A DNA stretch of 64,000 nucleotides, taken from Burkholderia cepacia (GTDB lineage Bacteria > Pseudomonadota > Gammaproteobacteria > Burkholderiales > Burkholderiaceae). How positions within the stretch are numbered: the first letter of the stretch is position 1; each line of letters begins with the position of its first letter. A program made the translations under genes and the position numbers. The stretch spans positions 124,001-188,000 of the forward strand of contig NZ_LDWR01000017.1 in assembly GCF_001039005.1 (NCBI RefSeq), written 5' to 3'. Of the stretch, positions 9,340-17,567 are shown one piece after another. The notes under the pieces were generated by a model. The model made no database searches. It saw only the letters and a program-made list of their open reading frames with translations, and was not told where the DNA came from.

Positions 9340-9917
9340 CCGAAGATCCGCTCTTCGACGATGCCGCAAATGATGTGGCCGCACACGAGATGCCCTTCCT
9401 GGATCTTCGGGGTCGACGCGGACGGAATCTCGATGCTGATGTCGGCACGCTGACGCATCTCGGCGGCACCGGGCCCGTTGCCGGTGAACCCGACCGAAAA
9501 CATGCCGGCCGCCTTGGCCACTTCCAGCGCACGGAGAATGTTCGGCGAACGCCCGGACGTCGAATAGGCCCAGAAGATGTCGCCGGGACGCCCCGTCGCC
9601 TGAACCTGGCGCTCGAACAGTTTCTCGTAGCCGTAGTCGTTGCCGATCGCGGTCATGACCGAGCTGTCCACGGTCAGTGCAAAGGCCGCGAGCCCCGGCC
9701 GGTCGAAGTTGAAACGGCTGACGAATTCGCCGGCGATATGCTGGGCATCCGCCGCGCTGCCGCCATTGCCCGCGAGCAGGATCTTGTTGCCCGTGCGCAG
9801 CGCCGCCGTCACCCGATCCGCCACCTGTTCGATCCGCGCCAGTTGCTCGCGGTCGGACACGAGTGCCGTCAAAACCGACAGCGTCTGGCGAATTTCACTC
9901 TCTACTCCGATCGTCAT
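9336..9917 (-). CDS. gmhA: Sedoheptulose 7-phosphate isomerase
   Basis: A 193-residue SIS-domain protein that converts sedoheptulose 7-phosphate into D-glycero-D-manno-heptose 7-phosphate, the first step of heptose activation. The phosphate-binding segments GNGGSAADAQHIAGEF and YSTSGRSPNIL and the late EGHLVCGHIICGIVE segment with catalytic His/Glu are all present. The start at 9917 overlaps the hddA stop (ATGA) and has GGAGAAAG upstream; a start at 9932 would add five residues and lacks that coupling. Burkholderia also need a GmhA for lipopolysaccharide core, so this may be a second, polysaccharide-dedicated copy; that cannot be tested from the window. Confidence 0.93.
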   Translation of the reverse strand: MTIGVESEIRQTLSVLTALVSDREQLARIEQVADRVTAALRTGNKILLAGNGGSAADAQHIAGEFVSRFNFDRPGLAAFALTVDSSVMTAIGNDYGYEKLFERQVQATGRPGDIFWAYSTSGRSPNILRALEVAKAAGMFSVGFTGNGPGAAEMRQRADISIEIPSASTPKIQEGHLVCGHIICGIVEERIFG

Positions 9918-10960
9918 TGATTCTTTCTCCACGACTGCGCGCCGATATCCGTGAACGTGCAGTTAAGCACCTGGCCGTTGATCCCTTTGTACGCATCCAG
10001 CGCACGCATCACGGCCGACCGTTCGACCGGATCGACGAAGAACATCATGAAACCGCCGCCGCCGGCGCCGGACACCTTGCCGGCCTTCGCGCCGGCACGG
10101 ACCGCGACCTTGTACAGGTCGTCGATCATCGAGTTCGAGATGTTTTTCGCCATCCGCTTCTTCGATTCCCATGCGTCGCGCATCGACGCGGCGAACGCAT
10201 CGAAATCGGCGCGCAGCACGGCCTCTTTCATCCGGACGGCTTCGTCCTTCACTTCGTGCAGCGCGGCCAGCGAATCGACGACACCTTCCGTCACGTTGCT
10301 GCTCTGTTCCTTGATGATGTTGGCCGACTCGCGCGAGACGCCGGTGTAGTACAGCACCAGCGACGCCTCCATCTCGGCCTTGATTTCCTGCTTGATCCGC
10401 AACGGATTGACGATCACGCGGTCGCCGTAGAACTCCATGAAGTTCAGCCCGCCGAAGGTCGCCGCGTACTGATCCTGCTTGCCGCCGGCCAGCCCGAGAT
10501 CCTCTCGTTCGATGTCGTGCGCGAGGTGTGCGATGTCGTATTCGCCGAGCGGCAACGACAGCAGTTCGCAGAACGCCCTGACCAGCGCGACGACGATCGT
10601 CGACGACGATCCGAGCCCCGATCCCGGCGGTGCTTCGGAGCACGTCGTGATCGTGACGGCCAACGGGTGGCCGCCATGAAAATCCCTGACGATCCGGTTG
10701 TAGACGCCGACGTGCAACCCGAGCCCGTTCTGCACCTCGAGCACCGGCGATACGGGGCCGATCCAGCGCGTGTCGGTATCGGCCGCCACCAGCTCGACCT
10801 TCGCGTCGTCGCGCGGCGCGATCGATGCATACGCGAATTTTTCGATCGTCACATTGAGCGCCAGACCGCCGAACCGGTCCGAATAAGGCGGCACATCCGT
10901 TCCGCCGCCGCCCAAACCCAACCGCAAAGGAGCCCTCGAACGGGCAATGAAGCGTGTCAT
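9914..10960 (-). CDS. hddA: D-glycero-alpha-D-manno-heptose 7-phosphate kinase (GHMP family)
   Basis: A 348-residue GHMP kinase that phosphorylates heptose 7-phosphate at C1 in the alpha configuration. Motif I is APLRLGLGGGGTDVPPY, motif II the phosphate loop PPGSGLGSSSTIVVAL, and motif III KVSGAGGGGFMMFF. These match HddA rather than the bifunctional HldE used for ADP-heptose. ATG 10960 (MTRFIARSRAPL) is chosen over the upstream in-frame start because family members begin at this point. It is the first gene of the minus-strand operon, with a 650-bp divergent region to wza. Together with gmhA, hddC and gmhB it gives the full route from sedoheptulose 7-phosphate to GDP-heptose. Confidence 0.92.
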   Translation of the reverse strand: MTRFIARSRAPLRLGLGGGGTDVPPYSDRFGGLALNVTIEKFAYASIAPRDDAKVELVAADTDTRWIGPVSPVLEVQNGLGLHVGVYNRIVRDFHGGHPLAVTITTCSEAPPGSGLGSSSTIVVALVRAFCELLSLPLGEYDIAHLAHDIEREDLGLAGGKQDQYAATFGGLNFMEFYGDRVIVNPLRIKQEIKAEMEASLVLYYTGVSRESANIIKEQSSNVTEGVVDSLAALHEVKDEAVRMKEAVLRADFDAFAASMRDAWESKKRMAKNISNSMIDDLYKVAVRAGAKAGKVSGAGGGGFMMFFVDPVERSAVMRALDAYKGINGQVLNCTFTDIGAQSWRKNQ

Positions 10961-11611
10961 GAAATTTCTCGCAGGCAATGAGTCGGAAGCCGGCGCGATG
11001 CCGAGCCCGACCCGCACATTCGTCGTTCATGCCGGGCCGCTCGCCTGACGCATCGCGCCGGGCACCGGTGCCGGAACACGAATGCGCATGACCAGGAAGC
11101 TGCTGCCTTGCCGCCGGGAATGCGCGACCATGTTCGTTGGCGCAACTATGCGATAGATGCGCAACACGCTGCGTGCGATGGCTTACATTAAGCCGTCTCC
11201 GCGAAATGGAAGCGGCCAACCTGCGTTACGCTCTGTTCGCGATCGGTAATCGCGACGTGCGAATCGGCATCGAAATCGCCGCCACGTCCCCGGCCGGGCA
11301 TGCAAACGTCAATCCGTCATTGCCAATTTTTGACAATCGATTCCGGAAGCGACGTCGCCATGAAGAACGGATCGATTGCCGTGGATTTGAATGCCATCAA
11401 GGAGCGTCACGACGATTTGCAGAGCGAATCGGGCTCGCGACAGCAAGCCCGAATTCGATCCGGATACCGTATCAAATGAACGGCCGCCGACGTGTTGCGG
11501 CGACGACTGCGCCGGGTAGTCGTTGTTTCGCAATCTGCAGGCAAGCAGCCCGATACGCCGACATCGACGTGACGACCCGAATTTCCTGATTCAACGATGC
11601 TGGATAAAAAA
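10961..11611. promoter_or_regulatory. Divergent control region between the heptose/EPS operon and wza
   Basis: About 650 bases without a supportable gene, between divergent transcription units, so both promoters must lie here. The right half is clearly richer in A+T. Two palindromes stand out: GGCTTA-CAT-TAAGCC at 11180-11194 (perfect) and TTGCCA-N5-TGACAA at 11320-11336 (one mismatch). Either could be an operator. I did not find a clean sigma-54 -24/-12 match; the closest, near 11137-11150, has one base too few in the spacer. Short open frames on both strands have no codon bias or ribosome binding site worth calling. Confidence 0.55.
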
Positions 11612-12790
11612 ATGAACAACGATCGACCGTTCGATGCCGTGACGCCGGGTCACCATCGCACTGCCATGCGCCGCGTGTGCACGGCCCTCTCCTTCGCGAC
11701 CGTCGCGATGCTCTCCGCCTGCACGTTGGTGCCGGGGCAGCACATGAGCTCGACCGCGTTGCCGGTCACGACCGCCGACAACGGCGACGTGACCAGCGAC
11801 ATGCAGGTGCCGGTCAAGCAGATCGACCTGACGCAGATCGAGCGGATCCGGGCCGAACAGAAAAGTGCGCCCGCGACGTCCCTCCCACCGAACCTGTTTG
11901 CGAAGCCGGACATCTACCGGATCGGTGCCGGCGATGTGCTGCAGATCACGGTATGGGATCACCCGGAATTCGCCACGGCCGCGGGGCAACCGGTGCAGAA
12001 CACGAAGGCCGCGGATGCCGCGCCGGGTTTCGTCGTCGAAAACAACGGCAACGTGCAGTTTCCGTACGTCCCGCGCCCGATCCGCGCGGTCGGGAAAACC
12101 GCCGCGCAGATTCAGCACGAGGTCACGAACGAACTCAGCAAGGTATTCGTCAAGCCGCAGGTCACCGTTCGCGTGGCGTCGTTCCGCGCCACGCAGGTCT
12201 ATATCGACGGCGAAGTGCGCAACCCGGGCGCACAGGCGATCAACGACATTCCGATGACGCTGATCGAAGCCGTCAGTCGCGCGGGCGGCTTCGCGCCGAC
12301 CGCGGATCAAAGCCGCGTGACGATCACCCGCAATGGCACGATCTATCCGCTGAACGTCGCGCGGATGATGAAGACGGGGAAGAATCCTGCGGACATCATG
12401 CTGAAGCCCGGCGACATGCTGCATGTCGGCGCGCGCGACGACAATCCGGTGTACGTGATGGGCGAAGTGGTCAGGCCGCAAGCCGTTGCACCGCTGCGCG
12501 ACGGTTCGCTCACGCTGAGCGAGGCGCTCACGCAGGCCGGCCAGATCAACCAGCAGACCTCGAATGCGAAGCAGGTGTTCGTGCTGCGCAAGGACGCCGA
12601 CAGCGCGCCCGTCATCTATCACCTCGACATGGAGTCGCCGGTTTCGATGCTGCTCGCGAACCAGTTCCCGCTGGCCTCGAAGGACATCGTCTATGTCGAC
12701 AACACCGGGCTCGTCCGCGCGAGCCGCGTGCTGAACCTGCTGTTGCCGGCGATCAGCGCGGGCTTGACCGGCGCACTCGTCACCAAGTAA
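11612..12790 (+). CDS. wza: Wza-like outer-membrane polysaccharide export lipoprotein
   Basis: A 392-residue polysaccharide export protein. A hydrophobic signal segment ends in the lipobox MLSAC, so the mature protein starts at a lipid-modified Cys. The Poly_export domain follows (YRIGAGDVLQITVWDHPEF), then an FVVENNGNVQFPYV strand and two SLBB-type repeats (VYIDGEVRNPGAQ and VYVMGEVVRPQAV), and a hydrophobic, probably amphipathic C-terminal helix (LLLPAISAGLTGALV) that would form the outer-membrane barrel. Possible starts are ATG 11597, 11612 and 11666; 11612 has GGAT upstream, while 11666 would give the most compact signal peptide. It is transcribed away from the heptose/Wzc operon and should form the outer-membrane channel for that polysaccharide. 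Confidence 0.92.
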   Translation: MNNDRPFDAVTPGHHRTAMRRVCTALSFATVAMLSACTLVPGQHMSSTALPVTTADNGDVTSDMQVPVKQIDLTQIERIRAEQKSAPATSLPPNLFAKPDIYRIGAGDVLQITVWDHPEFATAAGQPVQNTKAADAAPGFVVENNGNVQFPYVPRPIRAVGKTAAQIQHEVTNELSKVFVKPQVTVRVASFRATQVYIDGEVRNPGAQAINDIPMTLIEAVSRAGGFAPTADQSRVTITRNGTIYPLNVARMMKTGKNPADIMLKPGDMLHVGARDDNPVYVMGEVVRPQAVAPLRDGSLTLSEALTQAGQINQQTSNAKQVFVLRKDADSAPVIYHLDMESPVSMLLANQFPLASKDIVYVDNTGLVRASRVLNLLLPAISAGLTGALVTK

Positions 12791-13275
12791 CGCTCCACAT
12801 GCCGGCCGGGTCGCACGGGTCTCCGCGCACCCGGCCCGGTTCGATGCGCACGCAACGAGCCGCACCGCCCTCGTCGTCGCATTCTCCCGCTCAAACGCCC
12901 GTCCTCAGGTACTTCTTACTCCGCGCTGCCGCTGCAATCGGGAACCATGACCGTCTTTTCGTCGCGTCTCAGGGCCGTGTCGAATAAAGATCGTACGTAT
13001 CGGTATAAACACCGATGCTGTAGTCAAACTACATTCATACCATTAGTCGCTGCAGAGAATCGCTACATCCGATTCGGCAGCGTCGGGCGGCCTGTGCGTC
13101 GCCGCCCGCGTTGACCGGTCGAGCCCAACCGGCCGTAACGATTCCCCGCCTGGCCTGGCATGCCGACGCGCAACCACCCTGCATCGCCAGCCGAATGCGT
13201 CCGGTGCGAATCCACCGGACGTGCGCAGCTCCAGACATCATTCGAACAACCGGCAATACGATCATGGAGAGCAAC
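12791..13275. promoter_or_regulatory. Region between wza and the beta-glucosidase with stem-loop and two inverted repeats
   Basis: No gene is seen. Just after wza, GGCCGGGT (12804-12811) and ACCCGGCC (12829-12836) can pair as a terminator-like stem without a T run. Further on, an AT-richer patch has two perfect inverted repeats close together: ATCGGT-N6-ACCGAT at 12999-13016 and TGTAG-N5-CTACA at 13019-13033. They lie about 245 bases before the glucosidase start and could be operators or the promoter region of that gene. Confidence 0.5.
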
Positions 13276-15477
13276 ATGCGGGACAAACTCTGGCCGGCCG
13301 TCGTGCTGGCAGCGACCCTCTGCACCAATGCCTACGCAAGCAACGCCGATTTCAACTCGCAGGGCGACGCCACCGATGCGTTCGCGTCGGCCGCCGCGCA
13401 ACAGCGCGCCGACCGGCTCGTGCGCAAGATGACGCTCGACGAGAAACTGCAGTTCATTCATTCGCAATACGAAATGTCGAAAGTGCCGGGCGGTGGCGCC
13501 GGCTACATCCAGGGCGTGCCGAGGCTCGGCATTCCCGATCTCAACATGGTCGACTCGGCGACCGGTTCCGGCAGCACGTCGCAGGCCAGCACGACGTTCC
13601 CCGCGACGATCGCCGTCGCCGCGAGCTGGGATCGCCGCCTCTCGTACGACTACGGCAAGCAGGTCGCGATCCAGTTGCGCGCGCAAGGGTTCGGCATGGG
13701 CCTCGGCGGCGGCACCAATCTCGCGCGCGAGCCGCGCGGCGGCCGCCTGTTCGAGTATCTCGGCGAGGATCCGCTGCTCGCCGGCGACCTGCTCGCCGAA
13801 CGCACGCTCGCCACGCAGCGGCAGAAAGTCATCGCGACCATCAAGCACTACGCCGGCAACGAACAGGAGCACGGCCGGATGGGCGGCAATACGCAGATCG
13901 ACGAACGCACGCTGCGCGAGCTGTACCTGCTGCCGTTCGAGATCGCCGCGAAGCGTGGGCGGCCCGGCAGCGTGATGTGCAGCTACAACCGCCTGAACGG
14001 CGCGTATGCGTGCGAGAACAACCACCTGCTGAACGACGTGCTGAAGAACGAATGGGGCTTCCAGGGCCAGGTGCAGTCCGACTGGGGCGCCACGCACAGC
14101 ACCGCCGCCGCGATCAACGCCGGGCTCGACGAGGAAGAAGACGTCGGGACGACCGTGTACCTGACGCCGACGGCCGTCAAGCAGGCGATCGCGAACGGCT
14201 CGGTGTCGACCGCGCGCCTCGACGACATGGTGCGACGCAAGCTCGCCGTGATGATCCGCGTGGGCGTGATGGACGATCCTGCCAAGGGCGGCGGCACGAT
14301 CGATTTCGCGGCCGCGAACCGGTTTTCGCAGGCGGCCTCCGAGCAGTCGATCGTACTGCTGAAGAACGACGGCAACCAGTTGCCGCTCGCCGCGTCCGCG
14401 CTGTCGCATATCGCCCTGATCGGCGGCCATGCGGATGCGGCCGTGCTGTCCGGCGGCGGCTCCGGCAACACGCGCGACCCGGTGTCGGGTTCGTTCGCGG
14501 GTTGCGGCGGCCTGACGTTCGGATCGTCGACCGGATGCAGCTGGTGGCGCAATCCGTGGCTGAAGGTCGACGTGCCGATCGTCGCGGCGATCCGCGCGCT
14601 CGCGCCGGCCGCGCAGGTCACGTATGCGGGCAACAGCGACCAGCAGTCACCGTTCCGCGCGTACACGCAGCAGGAGATCGACCAGGCCGCGGCGCTCGCG
14701 GGCCGTTCGGATGTCGCGATCGTCGTGGTCGCGCAGCCGGCCGGCGAAGATTTCGGCGATCTGCAAAGCCTGAGCCTTGCGAACCCGTCGAACCAGGATG
14801 CGCTCGTCGAAGCCGTTGCGCGCGCGAATCCGCATACGATCGTCGTGGTCCAGAGCGGCAATCCGGTGCTGATGCCGTGGAAGGACCAGGTATCCGCGAT
14901 CGTCGAGGCGTGGTATCCGGGCGAAGCCGGCGGCAAGGCGATCGCGAACGTGCTGTTCGGCGCGGTCAATCCGTCCGGCAAGCTGCCCGTCACGTTCCCG
15001 GCGCGCGATCAGGATTCGCCGACCTGGGGGCAAAACGGCGCGTTCGACACCGATCCCGTCTACGCGGAGAAGCTGAACATGGGCTATCGCTGGTATGACG
15101 CGCGCAACATCAAGCCGATGTTCGAATTCGGCTACGGGCTGTCGTATACGCACTTCGCGTATTCGGGGCTGTCGGTGTCGCGGCAATGGGACGGCTCGCT
15201 GAGCGTCGCGTTTACCGTGCGCAACGACGGGCGTGTCGCCGGCGCGGAAACGCCGCAGGTCTATCTCGGCGTGCCGTACAAGGACGAGCCGCCGAAACGG
15301 CTGGTCGGCTGGGAGAAGATCCGGCTGAATCCGGGCGAGGCGCGGCATGTGCGCGTCACCGTGTCGCCGCGGATGCAGAGCGTGTGGGATACGTCGCGCA
15401 ACGGCTGGCGGTTCGTGTCGGGCGGGACGGTGTATGTCGGGGCGTCGTCGCGCGATATCCGGTTGCAGGGTAACTGA
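13276..15477 (+). CDS. Secreted beta-glucosidase, glycoside hydrolase family 3
   Basis: A 733-residue GH3 enzyme with a cleavable signal peptide (MRDKLWPAVVLAATLCTNAYA). The N-terminal barrel holds GMGLGGGTNLAREPRGGRLFEYLGEDP, the KHYAGNEQE segment (substrate-binding Lys-His) and QSDWGATHS, whose Asp is the expected nucleophile. The alpha/beta sandwich follows (SIVLLKNDGNQLPL, IVVVAQPAGEDFGD), and a fibronectin III-like C-terminal domain (AETPQVYLGVPYKDEPPKRLVGWEKI). It should release terminal beta-glucose from oligosaccharides in the periplasm or outside. An ATG lies at 13264 too, but ATG 13276 has GGAG six bases upstream and is preferred. It sits next to the exopolysaccharide locus and could trim or degrade that polymer, which is only a guess from position. 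Confidence 0.92.
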   Translation: MRDKLWPAVVLAATLCTNAYASNADFNSQGDATDAFASAAAQQRADRLVRKMTLDEKLQFIHSQYEMSKVPGGGAGYIQGVPRLGIPDLNMVDSATGSGSTSQASTTFPATIAVAASWDRRLSYDYGKQVAIQLRAQGFGMGLGGGTNLAREPRGGRLFEYLGEDPLLAGDLLAERTLATQRQKVIATIKHYAGNEQEHGRMGGNTQIDERTLRELYLLPFEIAAKRGRPGSVMCSYNRLNGAYACENNHLLNDVLKNEWGFQGQVQSDWGATHSTAAAINAGLDEEEDVGTTVYLTPTAVKQAIANGSVSTARLDDMVRRKLAVMIRVGVMDDPAKGGGTIDFAAANRFSQAASEQSIVLLKNDGNQLPLAASALSHIALIGGHADAAVLSGGGSGNTRDPVSGSFAGCGGLTFGSSTGCSWWRNPWLKVDVPIVAAIRALAPAAQVTYAGNSDQQSPFRAYTQQEIDQAAALAGRSDVAIVVVAQPAGEDFGDLQSLSLANPSNQDALVEAVARANPHTIVVVQSGNPVLMPWKDQVSAIVEAWYPGEAGGKAIANVLFGAVNPSGKLPVTFPARDQDSPTWGQNGAFDTDPVYAEKLNMGYRWYDARNIKPMFEFGYGLSYTHFAYSGLSVSRQWDGSLSVAFTVRNDGRVAGAETPQVYLGVPYKDEPPKRLVGWEKIRLNPGEARHVRVTVSPRMQSVWDTSRNGWRFVSGGTVYVGASSRDIRLQGN

Positions 15478-15491
15478 GCGTGACGTGAAAC

Positions 15492-15532
15492 GGCCGGAGG
15501 CGCCGCACGTATCGTGTGCGGCACCTCCGGCC
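15492..15532 (+). terminator. Strong stem-loop after the beta-glucosidase gene
   Basis: Starting 14 bases after the stop, GGCCGGAGG and GCCGCAC pair with GTGCGGC and CCTCCGGCC around a seven-base loop, interrupted by one C-A mismatch. That is a 16-bp stem. No T run follows, so it may stop transcription only with Rho, or protect the 3' end. Confidence 0.6.
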
Positions 15533-15617
15533 ATCCGACGGTACGACGGCCGCATCGCATCGCGTGCCATCGGCTTGTGCTGCAGCGTCAGCGGACGCGC
15601 CCGCCCGCTGACGACCT

Positions 15618-15806
15618 TTACCGCAACATCAGCGCGAACACCGTCGTCAGCACGGCGATCGCCGCTATCGCCGCCGTTATGCCCGCCAGATGCGCGGCAA
15701 CCGCCAGGCCGGCGGGCAATCGCGTCGATGGTGCATCGCCCGCGCTGCCGGACCATCGGCCGCGCACCGCCGGCCGGACCCGCGCACGCGACGCAAGCCC
15801 GGCCAT
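15618..15806 (-). CDS. Small single-span membrane protein, coupled to the DUF4865 gene
   Basis: A 62-residue open frame whose ATG overlaps the stop of the upstream DUF4865 gene as TGATG (a GTG three bases earlier overlaps as GTGA). The first half is basic and Arg-rich; residues 36-61 (GLAVAAHLAGITAAIAAIAVLTTVFALML) form one clear hydrophobic helix at the C-terminus, giving a tail-anchored layout. I do not recognise a family. The tight overlap and the clean transmembrane segment argue for a real gene. The Arg-rich first half is what chance frames in this genome look like, so confidence is moderate. Confidence 0.45.
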   Translation of the reverse strand: MAGLASRARVRPAVRGRWSGSAGDAPSTRLPAGLAVAAHLAGITAAIAAIAVLTTVFALMLR

Positions 15807-16384
15807 CACGCGCCGCTCCCTTCCAGCGTGTCGAGCAACGGCCTGGCCAGATGCATGACCTGATACACGGTGCCCGCGCCACTGTCGTCCGGCTCATGTT
15901 CCGATACGCGTATCCGCGTCAGCCGCCAGCGTTGCGGATCGAGGCTGACGGCCGCTGCGACCACGCCCTGCCGCGCGGCCGCTTCGCGATTGCGCGCAAC
16001 CTCCGTTGCAAGCGTCGCATCGAGATCGGCATCCGCCGGAATATCCACGGTTTCCAGACGGGCGAAACGCGCCGTCGCCGCGCTGCCCTTGCGCGCATCG
16101 AGCGCGACCTGCACGTCGATCGGCGCGCGTCCGAAGCTGTCCGTCACGACCCGATAGCGGCCGTCCGTCACGAACTCGGCGAATGCGCGGTCGTTGCGCC
16201 ACAGGTAGAACGACGCGTAGCCGTTTTCCGTCGCGCCGTAGCGGCCGGCCTCGCGCAGCAGGAACCCCTTGAACAGCAGCTCCGGCGTGTCGTCCCACAG
16301 CTTGCCGCGCTCACGGACGCGATTGCGGATGATGTCGAGGTCGTAGTCCGCCGGCAGGCGGTGCACGTAATACGCGGTCAGCAT
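15806..16384 (-). CDS. DUF4865 family protein
   Basis: A 192-residue soluble protein starting MLTAYYVHRLPADYDLDIIRNRV, which matches my memory of the DUF4865 family of proteobacteria, usually next to a LysR regulator as here. The LLFKGFLLREAG and YASFYLWRNDRAFAEFVTDGRY segments suggest a ferredoxin-like, dimeric alpha/beta fold like the antibiotic-biosynthesis monooxygenases, but no function is known. The long frame extends far upstream; the ATG at 16384 is the only sensible start and leaves a 130-bp promoter region to the divergent LysR gene. The long inverted repeat there suggests control by that regulator. Confidence 0.75.
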   Translation of the reverse strand: MLTAYYVHRLPADYDLDIIRNRVRERGKLWDDTPELLFKGFLLREAGRYGATENGYASFYLWRNDRAFAEFVTDGRYRVVTDSFGRAPIDVQVALDARKGSAATARFARLETVDIPADADLDATLATEVARNREAAARQGVVAAAVSLDPQRWRLTRIRVSEHEPDDSGAGTVYQVMHLARPLLDTLEGSGA

Positions 16385-16446
16385 GGTCGACTCCTGACGA
16401 AAGAAACGGGGAGATTCCGGACGGCTTGAAAACAGCGTAGAAGACC

Positions 16447-16491
16447 TTGAATCATTTGAAAAGAAGATGGCAGAATATTTCAATGATTCAA
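16447..16491. promoter_or_regulatory. Long inverted repeat between the DUF4865 gene and its LysR regulator
   Basis: TTGAATCATTTGAAA at 16447-16461 and TTTCAATGATTCAA at 16478-16491 are inverted copies of each other (one inserted T), 16 bases apart, in an AT-rich region between divergent genes. This fits a LysR-type operator controlling both promoters. Confidence 0.7.
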
Positions 16492-16513
16492 TTCTGAAAT
16501 GGATGAGTGTGCG

Positions 16514-17371
16514 ATGAAAACGCTCGACATCGAAGCCGTGCAGGCGTTCGTGCTGACCGCCGACCTCAAGAGCTTCACGCGGGCCGCCGAGGCGCTGGAC
16601 ACGACGCAGTCCGCGGTGAGCCTGAAGATCAAGCGGCTCGAGGACGGGCTCGGCCGCCGCCTGCTGGAACGCACGCCACGGCAGGTCCGCCTGTCGGCCG
16701 ACGGCACCGCGTTTCTCGAGCCGGCGCGCGAACTGGTGGCCGCTCACCAGGGGGCGGTCGGCGCGTTCGGCACCGGCCAGCGGCGGCTGGTGATCGGCGT
16801 GAGCCACCATGTCGTCGGCGCCGATCTGCCGATGCTGCTGCGGCGCATGAGCGAGGCGGAGCCGGGGCTCGTGCTGGAGATCCGGGTCGCCGCGTCGCGA
16901 GACGTGCTCGATGCATTCGACCGCGGCCAGCTCGACGCCGCCGTCGCGCTGCAGCACGACAGCCGGCGGCTCGACGGCGAAACCATCCTGTCGGAATCGT
17001 TCGGCTGGATGGCGGCGGCCGATTTCGAGTACCATCCGCCGCAACCGCTGCGGCTCGCAACGCAGGCCGAACCCTGCAGCGTTCGCCGCATGGCGGTCGG
17101 CGCACTCGACGAAGCCGGCGTCGCATGGACGGAAGTCTTTGTCGGCGGCGGCGTGGCGACGATCGGCGCGGCGGTGTCCGCGGGGCTGGCCGTCGCGGCG
17201 CTCGGGCATCGCGTGGCGCCCGCCGGGACGGTCGACGTTGGCGCGCAATACGGATTGCCGCCGTTGCCGACGCGCGAGGTGGTGCTCTACTCGAGCCAGA
17301 CCGATGCCCGGGCCAGGCAGGCGCTGCGCACGCTGGGCGCGGCGCTTCGGTCGTCGGTAGGCGTGCGGTGA
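16514..17371 (+). CDS. LysR-family transcriptional regulator
   Basis: A 285-residue LysR regulator. The winged helix-turn-helix lies at the N-terminus (VQAFVLTADLKSFTRAAEAL then TQSAVSLKIKRLEDGLGRRLL), followed by a periplasmic-binding-protein-like effector domain starting near residue 90 (RRLVIGVSHHVVG). ATG 16514 is preferred because GGATGAG lies upstream; a start at 16499 would place the codon inside the inverted-repeat region. It is divergent from the DUF4865 gene, its probable target. The inducer cannot be predicted. Confidence 0.9.
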   Translation: MKTLDIEAVQAFVLTADLKSFTRAAEALDTTQSAVSLKIKRLEDGLGRRLLERTPRQVRLSADGTAFLEPARELVAAHQGAVGAFGTGQRRLVIGVSHHVVGADLPMLLRRMSEAEPGLVLEIRVAASRDVLDAFDRGQLDAAVALQHDSRRLDGETILSESFGWMAAADFEYHPPQPLRLATQAEPCSVRRMAVGALDEAGVAWTEVFVGGGVATIGAAVSAGLAVAALGHRVAPAGTVDVGAQYGLPPLPTREVVLYSSQTDARARQALRTLGAALRSSVGVR

Positions 17372-17567
17372 CGGCACGCGCGGCATCGGCGAGCCGGCAT
17401 GCACGCCGGACCCCGAACAAAGGCGCGTTCGCAGGACGTTTCGCCGCCCTCCCGCGTCGCACGCGGTATGCTTCGGCACGCGCCGCGCATCCGCCGCGGC
17501 CGAGACAGACAACACCCGGAATACCGGCAGGCGCTGACATCGATCGCGCCTGCCCCTGACGATCAAC

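Noticed and set aside
11137..11151. Possible sigma-54 promoter (TGGCGC...TATGC) before wza
   Set aside because: The distance between the GG and GC elements is nine bases instead of ten, and the TTGC element is poor.
11137..11589. Possible 150-residue gene before wza
   Set aside because: No conserved motifs, odd composition, and it covers the palindromes of the divergent promoter region.
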